Below are positions 23,642 through 34,583 of a DNA stretch of 64,000 nucleotides, one piece after another (positions within the stretch are counted from its first letter, which is position 1; every line of letters begins with the position of its first letter). The DNA is from Euglena gracilis (taxonomy: Eukaryota > Euglenida > Euglenophyceae > Euglenales): positions 80,410,474 to 80,474,473 of the forward strand of contig CP154956.1 in assembly GCA_039621445.1 (NCBI GenBank). Direction: 5' to 3'. The notes beneath the pieces were generated by a model. That model had not been told where the DNA came from. It was given only the letters and a program-made list of their open reading frames with translations, and did no database searches. The translations under genes and the position numbers were made by a program.

Positions 23642-26600
23642 CCGTCCCCGGCCCCGGCGGCGGCCGCCCCCGAGGCCCTGGCGGCGGCCCTGCAGGAGAA
23701 CGCCACGCTGAAGGCGCAGTTCGCGCAGCTGCGGACGCTGCTGGACGCCGCCACGGACGCTGCCCACGGCCCCCCCTGTTTGCCCCCGTTTGTTTGTCGG
23801 TGTGGGGTCTCCCCCTCTTCTTCCACGTGGGGCTCCTGGTGGTTTCGGCCCGGGCCCACTGGGGTGGGGGGGGGGTGTGTGCGGGCCTCATCGATGGACG
23901 TACCCAGTGCCGTTCTCTCCAGACCACACCTTCATGGATGCCACACTTCAGCTTGGAAAAAAAAACCTGAACCTTGCGTCGCGCCGAAGGGCACGAGAGG
24001 TGCGGGCCAGCTTCGAAAGCTGAGCGATGTGGTGAGATGAACGTATCCGCTGGCTGGACTTTGGGGTTCCTTGAGGCAGGCCCCTTACATTGGAGGCGAC
24101 GTGACAACAGGAGGGAAACACAAATGCGTTTTTTTTTGTTGCGTTTTTTTTTTTGCTTTTTTCCCTGGCGATATTTGGATTTTTGCTGGAGAAAGTTTTT
24201 GACTGTTAAAAATCCTCGTTTTGTCCCCAATACCGAAAATTTTGTCAATTTATTGTCATTTTTGCTTTTTTGGGGGATCAACAAAAGGCTTGTTTTTCAC
24301 AATGAAAAAGTTTTCCCTGGCGGAGCCAAAACTTTTTGTAAGTCCTCTCCACTGGAAAAATGTGCATCCCGGGGGAGCTCCTAAAAGATTTTACATGCAA
24401 TTTGTGTTTTTTTTTCTGCGTTTTTTTTCATTTTTTCCCTTTTTGTTTTTTTGCATTTCTTTTCGTCGCGTTTTTTGAGGTCCATGTTGTGTTTCCCCCT
24501 GCAACCCCCCCCACACCAAACATAAGCAACCGGTTGCTTATGTTTGGGTTTCCGAAAATCGGCCCTAGGGTGCTTATATTTGAGGCTGCTTGTGTACTGC
24601 TTGCGTATTTCTGTCGTTTCCATGCCATTCACATTTTATTGAAAGTTCCTTCACAGCCAGGGATTGCTTGTATTTGGGGAAGGGGCTAATACAAACAAAG
24701 CCTGGGGCTGATTTTATGCTCCCCCCCCCCCGAGGCCTGGAATCTACATTCTAGGTAGCTCCTGAAAATTTCAAAGGGGGGGTGTTATTTTTTGGGGGGG
24801 GGGTTGTTTTTTTAACTGAAAACCTCGGCTTGACCATTTTTTTCCTGCGCAACCGTCCAAAAAGTTGTCTAAAGTTGTGTTTTCTATTTACAACAACGAA
24901 GTAATTCTAATTGGAAGAATGTAATTTTGATATGTGAACATGGGTAAAAGCAAGGCAAGGGTAGGTGCCATTTTTGTGAGGATTTTTTTTAGATGAAAAA
25001 TGACAATTGTTTGAAACAACGTTTGTTTGAAAAATTTGATTTTTTTGATGAAAATTGGGACGTGGCCGGGGTCGTGCCAACAACGGGCAGCACCGGGCGG
25101 AGACACTGCAGCTGGTGGCGCAGCTGGAGCGGCTGCAGGCCGCGCTGGACGCGAAGTGCCAGGAGTTCGACGAGCTGCTGTCCAGCTTCCGCTCCCTGTC
25201 CTCCGAGCGCAGCCGCTCGGATGAGGAGGTGTGGTCCGCCTTTGCTGTTTGCCACATGTACTGTAGCAATCGTCCTGGCGGTGCCACCCGGCAAGGGATG
25301 TGTCGGCACACGCCGTCATTTATGGCCCCAGATGTATGGGGTGTGAAATCCGTTTCCCACACTGTTTGGTTCTTCGACACGTGCTTTTGGCCAGGACAAA
25401 GCTTTCGACGCTGTGCTTCCCCACAAGTTTCACCGTCCCAGTGTCGGGGAAGCGGGGCAGCTTTCCCCTCCCCACTCTACACCCTGGAGGGGGGGGTTCA
25501 GGTTTGGGACCAACCCCGCACCGTGCCGTCAAACGTCAACGTCTCATGCGCTGCCGGGCGGCCGCGGTCAGGTGCGCAGCCGCCTGGCCGAGGAGGTCGT
25601 GGTGAAGGCGCAGCTGCAGCAGGAGATTGCGGAGCTGCAGGAGTTCCGCGGCGTGTACCTGGAGCTGAAGCGGGAGATGCAGCGGCGGGAGAATGCGTAC
25701 CAGGCGTGCCGTCCCGTGCTCCGCTGGTTGCGAAACATTGCATATGGCGTGCCTTTTTCACATTGGATCACATGGGAATTGGAATCGACAGTAAAATTTT
25801 GACACACAAGTGCACAGAACAATCACTTAACTCCTTTCTGCATCTCGACATTTTATCTTTTATCGAGAGAGTGTCGTCGGGTGGCTGGATACTGCATTTC
25901 TGTCACATTTCAGAAATTTTGCCTGTTTTCCGCATTGTTTTTGCCCAAAATGAATTTCCCCAAAATTTTCTTTAGCCCATTCCCGCATCGTGATGCGGGA
26001 ATCCCGCACTCTGCTCGACCGCCTTGGTGGCAGGTGGAGCGGGACAGCAAAGCCCGTGAGCTGGCGGAGGCGGTGCTCCATTACGAGCAGCGCATCCACG
26101 CCCTCGAGACGACGCAGGCCGAGTTCCACACGCACTCCGAAAGCCGTGGAGGGGCTTTTGCCAACCAATGTGTGTGTGTGTGTGTGTTATGTGTATGTGT
26201 GTATGTGCATATGCGTGTGTATGTATGTATGTGTGTGTGGGGGGGGGGGTGGGTGGTGGCGGGATGGTGCGTGCGTGCGCGCGTGGTTGCGCGTGTGTGC
26301 ATAATGGCTGTTGATGTTGTGCTGCTGCCAATAGTGACCTGGTTACGAAAGGTGTCCGATCGCAGTTCCTCCTTGGCCAAAGCAACTGACGAGGCCAGTC
26401 ACGGCGGAGGGCCCGCGGCAGCCAGCGGCAGCAGGTGGCCACGCTGCAGAGTGAGAAGGAGGCGCTGGAGCGGCGGGTCGGGGCGCTGCAGGACGAGGTG
26501 GAAAGCCTGCGAGGTCAGCACGATGAGCTGCTGGTTCAGCAGGTGTGCCATTCAAGTGTGTGTTGCTTGACAATTTGTGGCATCAATCATTAATGTCATG

Positions 26601-29600
26601 CGCATGCCGAATTACAATACTATTTGTGTTGTATGGTGTAGGGTTGTATGTGTGGGCACAGATTTCCACGTCAAAATAAAGCAGGTGATTCTCACTTAAA
26701 ATGAAACCCAAGTGAGGTACCCCCCTCCAGAAAGGCAGAGGTATACCAGTTTGCAGTGTCCAATGAAAAAAAAACCAGAACGGCAATCTTTTGGTTGCAC
26801 ATACCCCATTTCACCAGGTCTTCAATTGGGGAGGGGAGGGCACTGCCTGCGCCAGAGGTGGGGACGTCTTCATCTCTGGAGCGAGACACAACCCGTTTGC
26901 TCCATACCCCCAAAGACACGCAACCGTTGCAATACCGCAGCCGTTGACCCCGGCCTCAGTGGAAGAGACTGGCAGCTGCTTTATGGGGGAGGGTGTCCAC
27001 GTGTTCTTAAATGTACCTGGATGGGTTTCATCCAACTTTCTTCACTGCTTGTCCATTGAAATCCTGTAAGGGGCTGTGAGGGATTAGGGTTCGGAATGAA
27101 GGTTGGGTGGGGGTAGCAGGGCCAGACATCTCGCTTGCCGCAGCCACCGACGGAGTGGTCTCCAAACCTTGGGTGTCGCTCGGGTGTTGGCCAGGGTGGG
27201 CACACATGTGGCGGGCTTGCCTGACCTCGGGGCACGACTAACCCCCCCCCACCTGCCTAATTGACCCCGCAGCGGGATGCTGGCCAGCGGGCGGCCGCCA
27301 CCGCCGCGGAGCTGCAGCGGGCGCTGCAGGAGGCGCTGGGGGAGGCGGCGCGGCACCGCGAGGCGGCGGCGGCGATGACGGCGGCCCGCGATGCGGAGGC
27401 TGCAGCCCGGGGGGCCTGGCCAGCCACCCCCCCACCCCAACCCAGCGCTGACATGGGGCCTCAGGTGTTGGATTTTTTTTGGGTGGGGAATATTTCATGC
27501 GTTTTGGTGCTGCAGGTGTCAGGGGGCTAACCCCCCAAAAGAACTTTTCCCCCCTGCAAAGTTAGCGGGGCGATCTTTTTGGACCCGACCCAGCAAAGTT
27601 ATTTGGGCAGTACCCAAAACCATTCATCGCTCACTGATGTGTGTGTGTGTGTGTGGGATAAACAATAGCGGATATGTTGTATTGGGGGGACGGGGGTGGG
27701 GCGAAGGAAGGTTCCCCTGGCCAGCCGCCTGGCCGGGAGTGCCAGCGGCTGCACCGGGAGCTGTTGGCCGCCCAGGGCGACACCGCGGCCCTCCGCAGCC
27801 AAGTGGAGACCGCCGGCCACACAGCGCACCGCTGTGTTTATCATCGCTGGTTGGTGGACAAAGATGAGAATGGTGCGATGTCTTGATTCACGCTTTGCCA
27901 CCAGGGGATTGGTGAAGCCACAGAGCACCCATGGGATTGTGGGAGGTCCAGCCAGCCAGAACCAGCCCCTGCCATTTTCAGCAACCTCTGACCGAAGTGA
28001 CATTGAGGAGACCAGGCTTGTGCTTAGTCGGGTGCCTACCCCACGGGGGGGGGTGCTAGGGGCAGGCACCCCATAGCACCCGATCCGACCCCCCCCGGGA
28101 GGGGGGGAAGGGTTTTGGGGGGCGGTGCCTGCCCATAGCAGGCACCCCCTCTCCGACCCCGGCGCCGAAGGCGCAGGGGGCCAGGAAAGGCCATTTTCAA
28201 CGAAATTTTTCTGGGTCTCCCCCAGACCCCTACCCCCCCCCCCTGGGGCGTGTGCCTGCTAGGGGCAGGCACCCTATAGCACCCACCCACCCCTCCCCCC
28301 GGTCGGTGAGCACAAGCATGGAGGCGACGCATGCCAGTGCCAGAGAGAAAATATGGCCAATGCTGGTGAAAGGTGTGCCATTGGGGTTTCCCCCAAGAAT
28401 TAGAACCAGCTCGTTTGGGCAGCCTGTGGACCCCCCAACCCAACCGACCCTGGCAGTGGGGAACTCCGGGCAGCATCTGCTGCCTGTGCCGAGCTGCCTG
28501 GGAGGGGGTGGGGGCCACAACCCCCCCCCCCCTGCGGTGCGGCGCGTGCCCCCCAACCTGTACTTCGCGGCGGAGCGGCAGCTGCTGGAGCAGTCCGGGC
28601 GGGAGCGTGCCGCGGAGCACGCCCAGCAGCGGGCGCAGCTGGAGCAGCGCCTGCTGGACTGTGAAAAGCGTTGTGGGCTGCTGGAGAGCCGCTGCCACCG
28701 GCTGGTGCTGGAGGGGGTGTGGCCTCACTGCAGCCAACAGAGTTGTCTTTTTCCCAGAGCATACAATCACTTATTCATTGGCCGACCCTCCTCCCCACCA
28801 AGGGGGTAGGTGATCGGTTTTTTCAGAGTGACTATCTGGTTGTTGTTTTTTTAGTCCAAACCCATCCCCGTCGGCAAAAAGCCTGAGGTGAACCGGCATA
28901 GAAGGCACAGAAATTTTTTTGGCCATTTTTTTCTCGCTTGTGGTGAATTTTCCTTGGGTTCCAGAGTGCCCCCCCCCAGGATGGGGGTGATAACTGGTAG
29001 GGTTTTCCCCAAAATGACTGACTAATTTTTGGAAGAGGGGGAGTGACCCCTCCCCAAGTTAGCAAACATAGTGTGTTCCAGAGAGTGATCCAGGAAAGCA
29101 GGCTTTCCTGCGGGGAATTAGGACCTCCCCCTAACCCTACCCCACGGTGGCAGATGTGGCTTTCCCACCCCAGACTTTTCGAAAACCTGCACTGGCTGAC
29201 CCCTCAGAATGGTCTGGGCTCTCTGGAGGTCAGGGGAGTCAGGGTCAGACTGGTCGGGGGTAGCAAAGCTCTTGCCACTCCCCTTCCCCGCCTCGCCACC
29301 ACAGGCGGAGGCTCAGCGGCTGGCGGCGGCGCAGGTGGCGCAGGCCCGGGAGGAGGCGGCGGCCCAGGCGGCGGCGGCGGAGCGGCGCCTCGCGGACACG
29401 GTGGGGGAGTTCGAGGCGGCGGTGGCGCAGCACGACGCCGCGGCTGCCACGTGGCAGGAGCCCGGGCCTGGCCTGGTCGTGACCGAAGGGGCAGTCCACA
29501 CGTGCCGGGGGGGGGGGGGGGGGCTACGTCGAACCGCACAAACGATCATGTGTGGCGGGGCACCCCGTGCCTGACGATTTGTTTGGCTCTAGGAATTTTT

Positions 29601-32600
29601 TCGGTTGAGAAAACTGCTGCATTTTGGATTAGATTCTCTAACCAATTTTTTGGCTATTTTTTTTATCTTTTGTTCAAAATTTGAATGAATAAGTTAATGA
29701 TTCGTAGATTTATGTATTTATATATGTTTAAATATATGTGTGTATAATATATGCATATATGTATATTTTCACATATATGTATAAATATATGACTTGAGTG
29801 AGCAAGTTCGTAAAATTAAAAGAAAATTCGTCAAATGGGCCCCAAAATGCCTGAAATCAAATTTGCATTTCTTTCGTTTTTCTCATCGCGCCTTTTGAGG
29901 GTCTGCGTTCCGCCCCCGTGGCCGAGGACAGGGCCGCCCCCAACCATCCGGTCGCTGCAGAGCGAGGCGCAGGAAGCGGAGGCGGAGCGGAGCGCCCTAA
30001 AGGCCGCCCTGGACGAGGCGACGGCGGCGCGGGACCGGCTGCAGCACGCGCTGGACTGGCAGGCCGCCGAGCACGGGCAGGCCTCGGCCACCCTGGCGGC
30101 CCATTCAACGGCGCGTTGGACGTGGCAGTGGGTGCCCCGCAAGAATCATTTGTGTGCGTTTTGTTTGTTATTTTTTAAAAAAAGTTTAAACAATATGAAA
30201 AAAACTTGAAACTTGCACCTTTCCACTAAGAATGCCCCAGCGGTTACAGGATTCAATGGGGTTTTGTGATCGCCCGCCCAACATCGAGCATTGATCAACT
30301 TTGCTGTGAGGTGTTAGTCATATCCAGTGGAGGAAAAATACGTGTTCTTCATTTTTGAGGGATTTTGTGTACTTTCCTGGCGCTTTGCATCAGTCCTGAC
30401 ACCATTTGTCCTCACCTTTTTTTTTTGGCCATTTTCCTCTCCAGGGATGCATGCAGATTTGGTAATCGCGCATGGGGTTAAAGTTGAGGGTCTGCACATG
30501 CTGCAACTGCATGAATGTCAGTTTTGAATTCCCTCCCCTTTTTCCTATTTCGCTCATTTCTGCCAATCTTCCATCCCCATCCTTGGCTGCCAAGGCCTGC
30601 TGCAGATGCTGCTGTCCAACAGGTTGCCGAGCTCTCGGGTCGTTTGCAGGAGTTGTCCGGTCGTCTGCAAGTGTGTCACGAGACGTTTCTCTGCCCATCT
30701 GCGCTATTCTCATGTAAAATGGCGATTTCCCTTTGGGATTGCCTACAACTTACAACCCATTTAGAAGCCCCCTGGGGCTCCTATTCGGTCACGTTGTGGG
30801 AAACCCCAGGGGGGGTGTCGCTTCAATTGGATACGTTTTCATAGAGCCAAAAAATTGGGTACCCTTTCATACAGCCCTTTGACTTTTCGTGCCGGGCGCA
30901 TTTTGGGTGCCATTTTGCATCTTTTTTGAATCCATCACACCCTCTTCTGTGTACGTTTTGCCGATCAGAGCTTGCGATACTCGGAGGGTGCGGTTGCTGG
31001 GGGGGGGGCGCTATTATTTTGATTTTTTTAAAAAACCTTTGGGGGTTTTTTGGGGGGGGTTCTATAGGTGATTCTAATTGCGAGGGGCTCACCTTAAATC
31101 CTGCAGCATTCTGGTGAAGGAGTTCCAATGCGCGAGAACAGCGTCAAAGCTACAAACACAACCCTATATGATGAACGGGAACCGAATTTCACTCCATTCA
31201 AAATTCTATGGCCAAGAGGTGAGCAGCATCCTCCCTTAAATCGCCCCTTGCCCACCACCAAGGAATGGCACACCATCTCACAGTATGTCCCCCGACCCCA
31301 CTCAGCTTTTCCCCGTGGCGCAGGACACCTCAGAGCTGAGCACTGAGAACGAGCGGCTGCGGCACCAGGCGGCGTTCAGCCAGCGAGACCAGGCTGAGCT
31401 TCAAGGTGAGGCCGACCCCACCCGGGGGGGGGAGGTCGACCTCGCCTCGGGGTCGGTGCCTGCCAGAGCAGGCACTCCAAAGGCACCCAGATCCGACCCC
31501 CGGGACGGTTTTGCATGGCCAATCATGCCTGGGCACTCCGCCAGGCCTGGAATAGCCTCAAAGCCCGTTTTTTTTGGCCATGACCAGGCAGGCACCGACC
31601 TCCCCCCCAGGGGTCAGTGCCTGCCTGCCCAGGCACTCCAGGGCACTCCGAGACCCCCCTCCCCCCGGGGTTGGTCCACTTGAGCCTGAGCGCGACGCGG
31701 AGCGGCTGGCGGAGGAGGCCACCGCCGCGCGGCGGGAGCTGGCAGAGGCCACGCTGCGGCTGCAGCGGCAGGCCGCGGAGGCGGAGGGGCGGCTGCGGGA
31801 CACTGTGGCGGAGAAGGAGCGGGTGGCCTCGCGGGCCTCCAAGGTGTGGGGGGGGAACGTCAAACAAGGTCAAAGGGGTGACAGGGGTGACAGAGGTGAC
31901 AGATGCAGTGCTGCACGCCCATCTGAATGTGGCGGGCTCAGTGTCAAAACCTGGCCCCCTGCCGTGTCTTTCATTGTGTTTTCTACTTCCCTCCCTCTGA
32001 CAACCTGCGATTGTTCCACTGATTGGAGGTCTCAATCCATTTTGGCTTCAAAAATACCCATCTGCACCTGCCGGACAGAGAAGACAAAAAAACGATTACC
32101 CCCCTCCCCACATCAGCAGACAGGAGGCAGGGGTTTTTCTTTAGCCTTGGACCCCCGGCCCGGGGGGTCTGGCTGAGCCCCCCCCCCCAGAGGGGGGGGT
32201 GGGATATACTTTTCGGCACCGAAAATTTTGAAAGGTGCTATTTTTAGCATTTTTCGTGATTTTTGGCCATTTTCGGGGAAAAATCAGTGGGACCCTCCCC
32301 CCGGGGGGGGGGGGGGGCAGGGGGTGGGTGAGTGGGGGGGACCCCCCTCCCCCGGTCTTAAAAAGACCCCTGACAGGAGGTCAGTTATCGCAACACGTCG
32401 CGGGTTGCGATAACGATTGGTGGCGTGACGTCTGGCCACGTCACCCGTCCGCCTCCGCAGACAATAGAGAAGCAGAAGACCACGTTCAGCGCGCAACTAC
32501 TGCGGGCGGAGCAGCGGTACCAACGCGTGGCGGCGCGGTGCGAGGAGGCGGAGACGCAGTGGCGCGGCACGGAGCAGCAGCTCGGCCAGGCGCTGCGGGC

Positions 32601-33254
32601 GCTGCACCGCCTGCGGGCCAGGGCGTCTCCTAACCCCCCAACATGAGCCCCCCCCCCAAATGAAGACCCCCCTCCCCGACGCGGAGAGGGTGGTTACGTT
32701 GCCCCAAGGAAATACCAAACCCCCAGTTTCAGGCTCGGTGGTCGGTCAAGAGAAATTCTTTAACGAGACCACCTCCAGAAATGTGATTTTAGAGGACTCT
32801 AGGAATGAACCCAAAAATTAGCTCCCCAAAATAGCAAAATCCCTTGTGTTACCCACCCCGCATCTTATTTTGGGGGCTAAAGGCAGAAGGGAACCCACTT
32901 CCCCCATCTTGACCAGCTCGGGCCAGTTTCAGCCGGGGGACTCATAGGAAGGGGGCATCACCCAGCAGCTTTTCTGTCCAAGCTGCCCAACTTCATCAGC
33001 TTCTCATACGGACCCCCGGGGGGAGGTCACGCAACGCCCTGCTGCGGACTGCCACCCCGTCCCCGCCCGCCTCCGCCACCGCCGACCCGCCGACCGTCCC
33101 CGGGGCTCCGCCACCCCCACCGGCGAGCTGGCCGGCGGGGCCGGGGGAGGGGGAGGCCGCGGCGCCCGTGGAGGTGGATGGCCTGCTGGAGGGGGTGCTG
33201 GCCCAGGCGAGGCAGGCGCAGCTGCTGCGGCCGGGGGCGGGCTCAGCGGAGTAA
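23642..33254 (+). CDS. Coiled-coil protein B (about 16 exons)
   Basis: Large Ala/Glu/Gln/Arg-rich coiled-coil protein of at least 700 residues, family not recognised. Exons: 23642-about 23791, 25091-25228, 25572-25703 (GC donor), 26034-26117, 26426-26542, 27273-27464, 27725-27833, 27982-28015, 28317-28365, about 28537-28716, 29305-29475, 29961-30131, 31324-31392, 31685-31843, 32461-32624, 33026-33254 (TAA 33252-33254). Nearly all junctions are in phase. Heptads run almost without break, for example QLERLQAALDAKCQEFDELL, KAQLQQEIAELQEF, LQSEKEALERRVGALQDEV and EAEAERSALKAALDEA. The C-terminal exon is Pro/Ala-rich, then LLEGVLAQARQAQLLR. Two introns (28016-28316, 31393-31684) are hAT-type introners. 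The exon near 28537 has no AG acceptor, only a C run then CTGCGG, perhaps a sequence error. The start codon was not found. Structural scaffold role is inference. Confidence 0.65.
24115..24505 (+). repeat. Repeat family K, copy 2
   Basis: Direct repeat of 5150-5610; see that entry. Lies in the intron following exon 23642 of gene B. Just downstream, 24523-24545, is a perfect palindrome ACATAAGCAACCGGTTGCTTATGT-like fold. Confidence 0.7.
26168..26300. repeat. (TG)n microsatellite
   Basis: TG/TATG repeats, then a G run, then GCGTGTG repeats, in intron 26118-26425 of gene B. Confidence 0.9.
28013..28320 (+). mobile_element. hAT-type introner in coiled-coil gene B
   Basis: Element from CAGG (28013) to CATG (28320), with inverted termini AGGCTTGTGCTTA-GTCGG / CCGACC..TGAGCACAAGC. 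Flanking 8-bp duplications GAGGAGAC (28005-28012) and GAGGCGAC (28321-28328) differ at one base. Removing 28016-28316 as a GC-AG intron (CAG|GC ... AAG|CATG) joins SDIEET to MEATHASAREK in frame; the retained 7 element bases plus one duplicated 8-mer add five codons. The interior carries the family B GCAGGCACC palindromes and GGCGCCGAAGGCGC core. Confidence 0.75.
31390..31688 (+). mobile_element. hAT-type introner in coiled-coil gene B
   Basis: Element from CAGG (31390) to CCTG (31688), termini CAGGCTGAGCTTCAAG and CTTGAGCCTG. Target duplications AGCGAGAC (31382-31389) and AGCGCGAC (31689-31696), 7/8. Intron 31393-31684 is GC-AG with both splice sites inside the termini; exons on both sides are strong coiled coil (NERLRHQAAFSQRD, then ERDAERLAEEATAARR) and join in phase 0. 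The residual five-codon insert is QPERD after RD. The GT at 31406 would break frame with the next exon, so the GC donor is preferred. Confidence 0.8.
32128..32372. mobile_element. hAT-type MITE with perfect TSD, family A interior
   Basis: Begins CAGGGGTTTTTCTTTAGCC and ends GGTCTTAAAAAGACCCCTG. Perfect 8-bp target duplication ACAGGAGG at 32120-32127 and 32373-32380. Interior: polyC/polyG arms around TATACTTTTCGGCACCGAAAATTTTG. Lies inside intron 31844-32460 of gene B, so it is not itself a splice unit. Confidence 0.9.
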
Positions 33255-34583
33255 GCCAGTAGACGTCGCTTCAGGAGTGCACCACAACAGGCAATAGAGA
33301 GTGCGATTGGACCGCAGGTTTCATACCCACCCCGCCATCCCATCCATTTCGATGCAAGTTCTACGCATGCCTGAAGTCCACAGGCCACAGAAGCTTGGTG
33401 TGCACACACAAACATTATCTGCGAAAATGTTCTTTCGCCTTTGCCTGGCTGGCATTGGTCTCCTTCTTAGGTCCAGTTTAAAACCTTCTGGTCTTGCTTA
33501 TTGAACGGGTTAGTGACATTTTCCAAACAAAAATCAGGAGTGCCCGGAAGCGGGTGAAATGGTGGTATTTTCTCTTTTTAAACAAATAATTTGCAGGCTT
33601 CTTTCAACTCTGAAATGGGAAAATGACCAGCCCCCCCCCCCTCAAACAAACCCGCTCCACTTATGCAAATGCCTCAAAACATGTATTTTTTGTCATGTGT
33701 TAAAGTGTTCAATGTGTCATGTGTTAAATGTGTTAAAGCTTTGTAAGGGGTCTTAGTAGCTTTGAGTTTATTGTCTTTATCACCTATTGAGCCAGGGTTG
33801 GACCGCCTCTGTTTATGGCAGCGAGCGGAGGCCCTGCGCGTCGCCGCGTTCTGACCCTCTTCCACACTCTCATCCGTTGTAGGGACTAACTCCACCAACC
33901 CCCCCCCCCCCCGGGGCACATCGGCCCCACACCACACAGGATTTGGTGGCACGTGCTGTCAGACGAACGGGCATGTGTTTGTGAACACACGCATCGCTGT
34001 CGCGGCTCACTGTGGCCCCTCCTCTGTCGCACAAGCCATGACCCTTTCTGAAGCACCGTTGACCCGCACCTCGCATCTTTCCCCCGTTCATTGGTCGCTC
34101 CTCCCCTTTCCTCCTCTTGCAGCTGCGTTGCAGCCCTTCGCTGGGTCTGCCATTCCCGAGACCGCCTGCCCCGCACTTCAGGCACCAATGCAAAGGAAAG
34201 AAATCCCCTTGTTTCTGTATCCATGGCCCAACCCTGTGTTTCCATTCCGCCGTCCAAATGGCTACCGGACCACAGCCCAAGGGTTCCAGTGCAGCCCCGG
34301 GGTGCAGTGGGGGGGGGTGCTTCCGCACTGTGTGCACCGCATGAGAATAATCGTTTCTGAATGTGCAACTTTTATTTTTCACAAATCTCCATCAGTAGTT
34401 GATTTCCCCTCTTTTTTTTGCCTGATTTCCTGCAAATCAGCAACTTTTGGCCTTTTTGGGCCTTTTGGCCACCCTGCATCGCCACAGGTCCACCGCTGCG
34501 CCGCGCTTCCCCCCCCCCCCCCCGGCACCCCAGGCTGCCCCCTCCCGGCGCCGCCTCGCCCAGCCGCCCCCTCGGCGTGGGCC
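33255..34583. other. Intergenic between gene B and the cap methyltransferase
   Basis: About 1.3 kb with no recognised promoter motif. A C run at 33900-33914. The upstream in-frame extension of the next gene (from about 34490, after an AG at 34488-34489) is Pro-rich and could be coding. Confidence 0.4.

Noticed and set aside
23463-24284. 273-codon open frame on the minus strand
   Set aside because: It is the shadow of coiled-coil exon 23642 plus T-rich repeat K read backwards.
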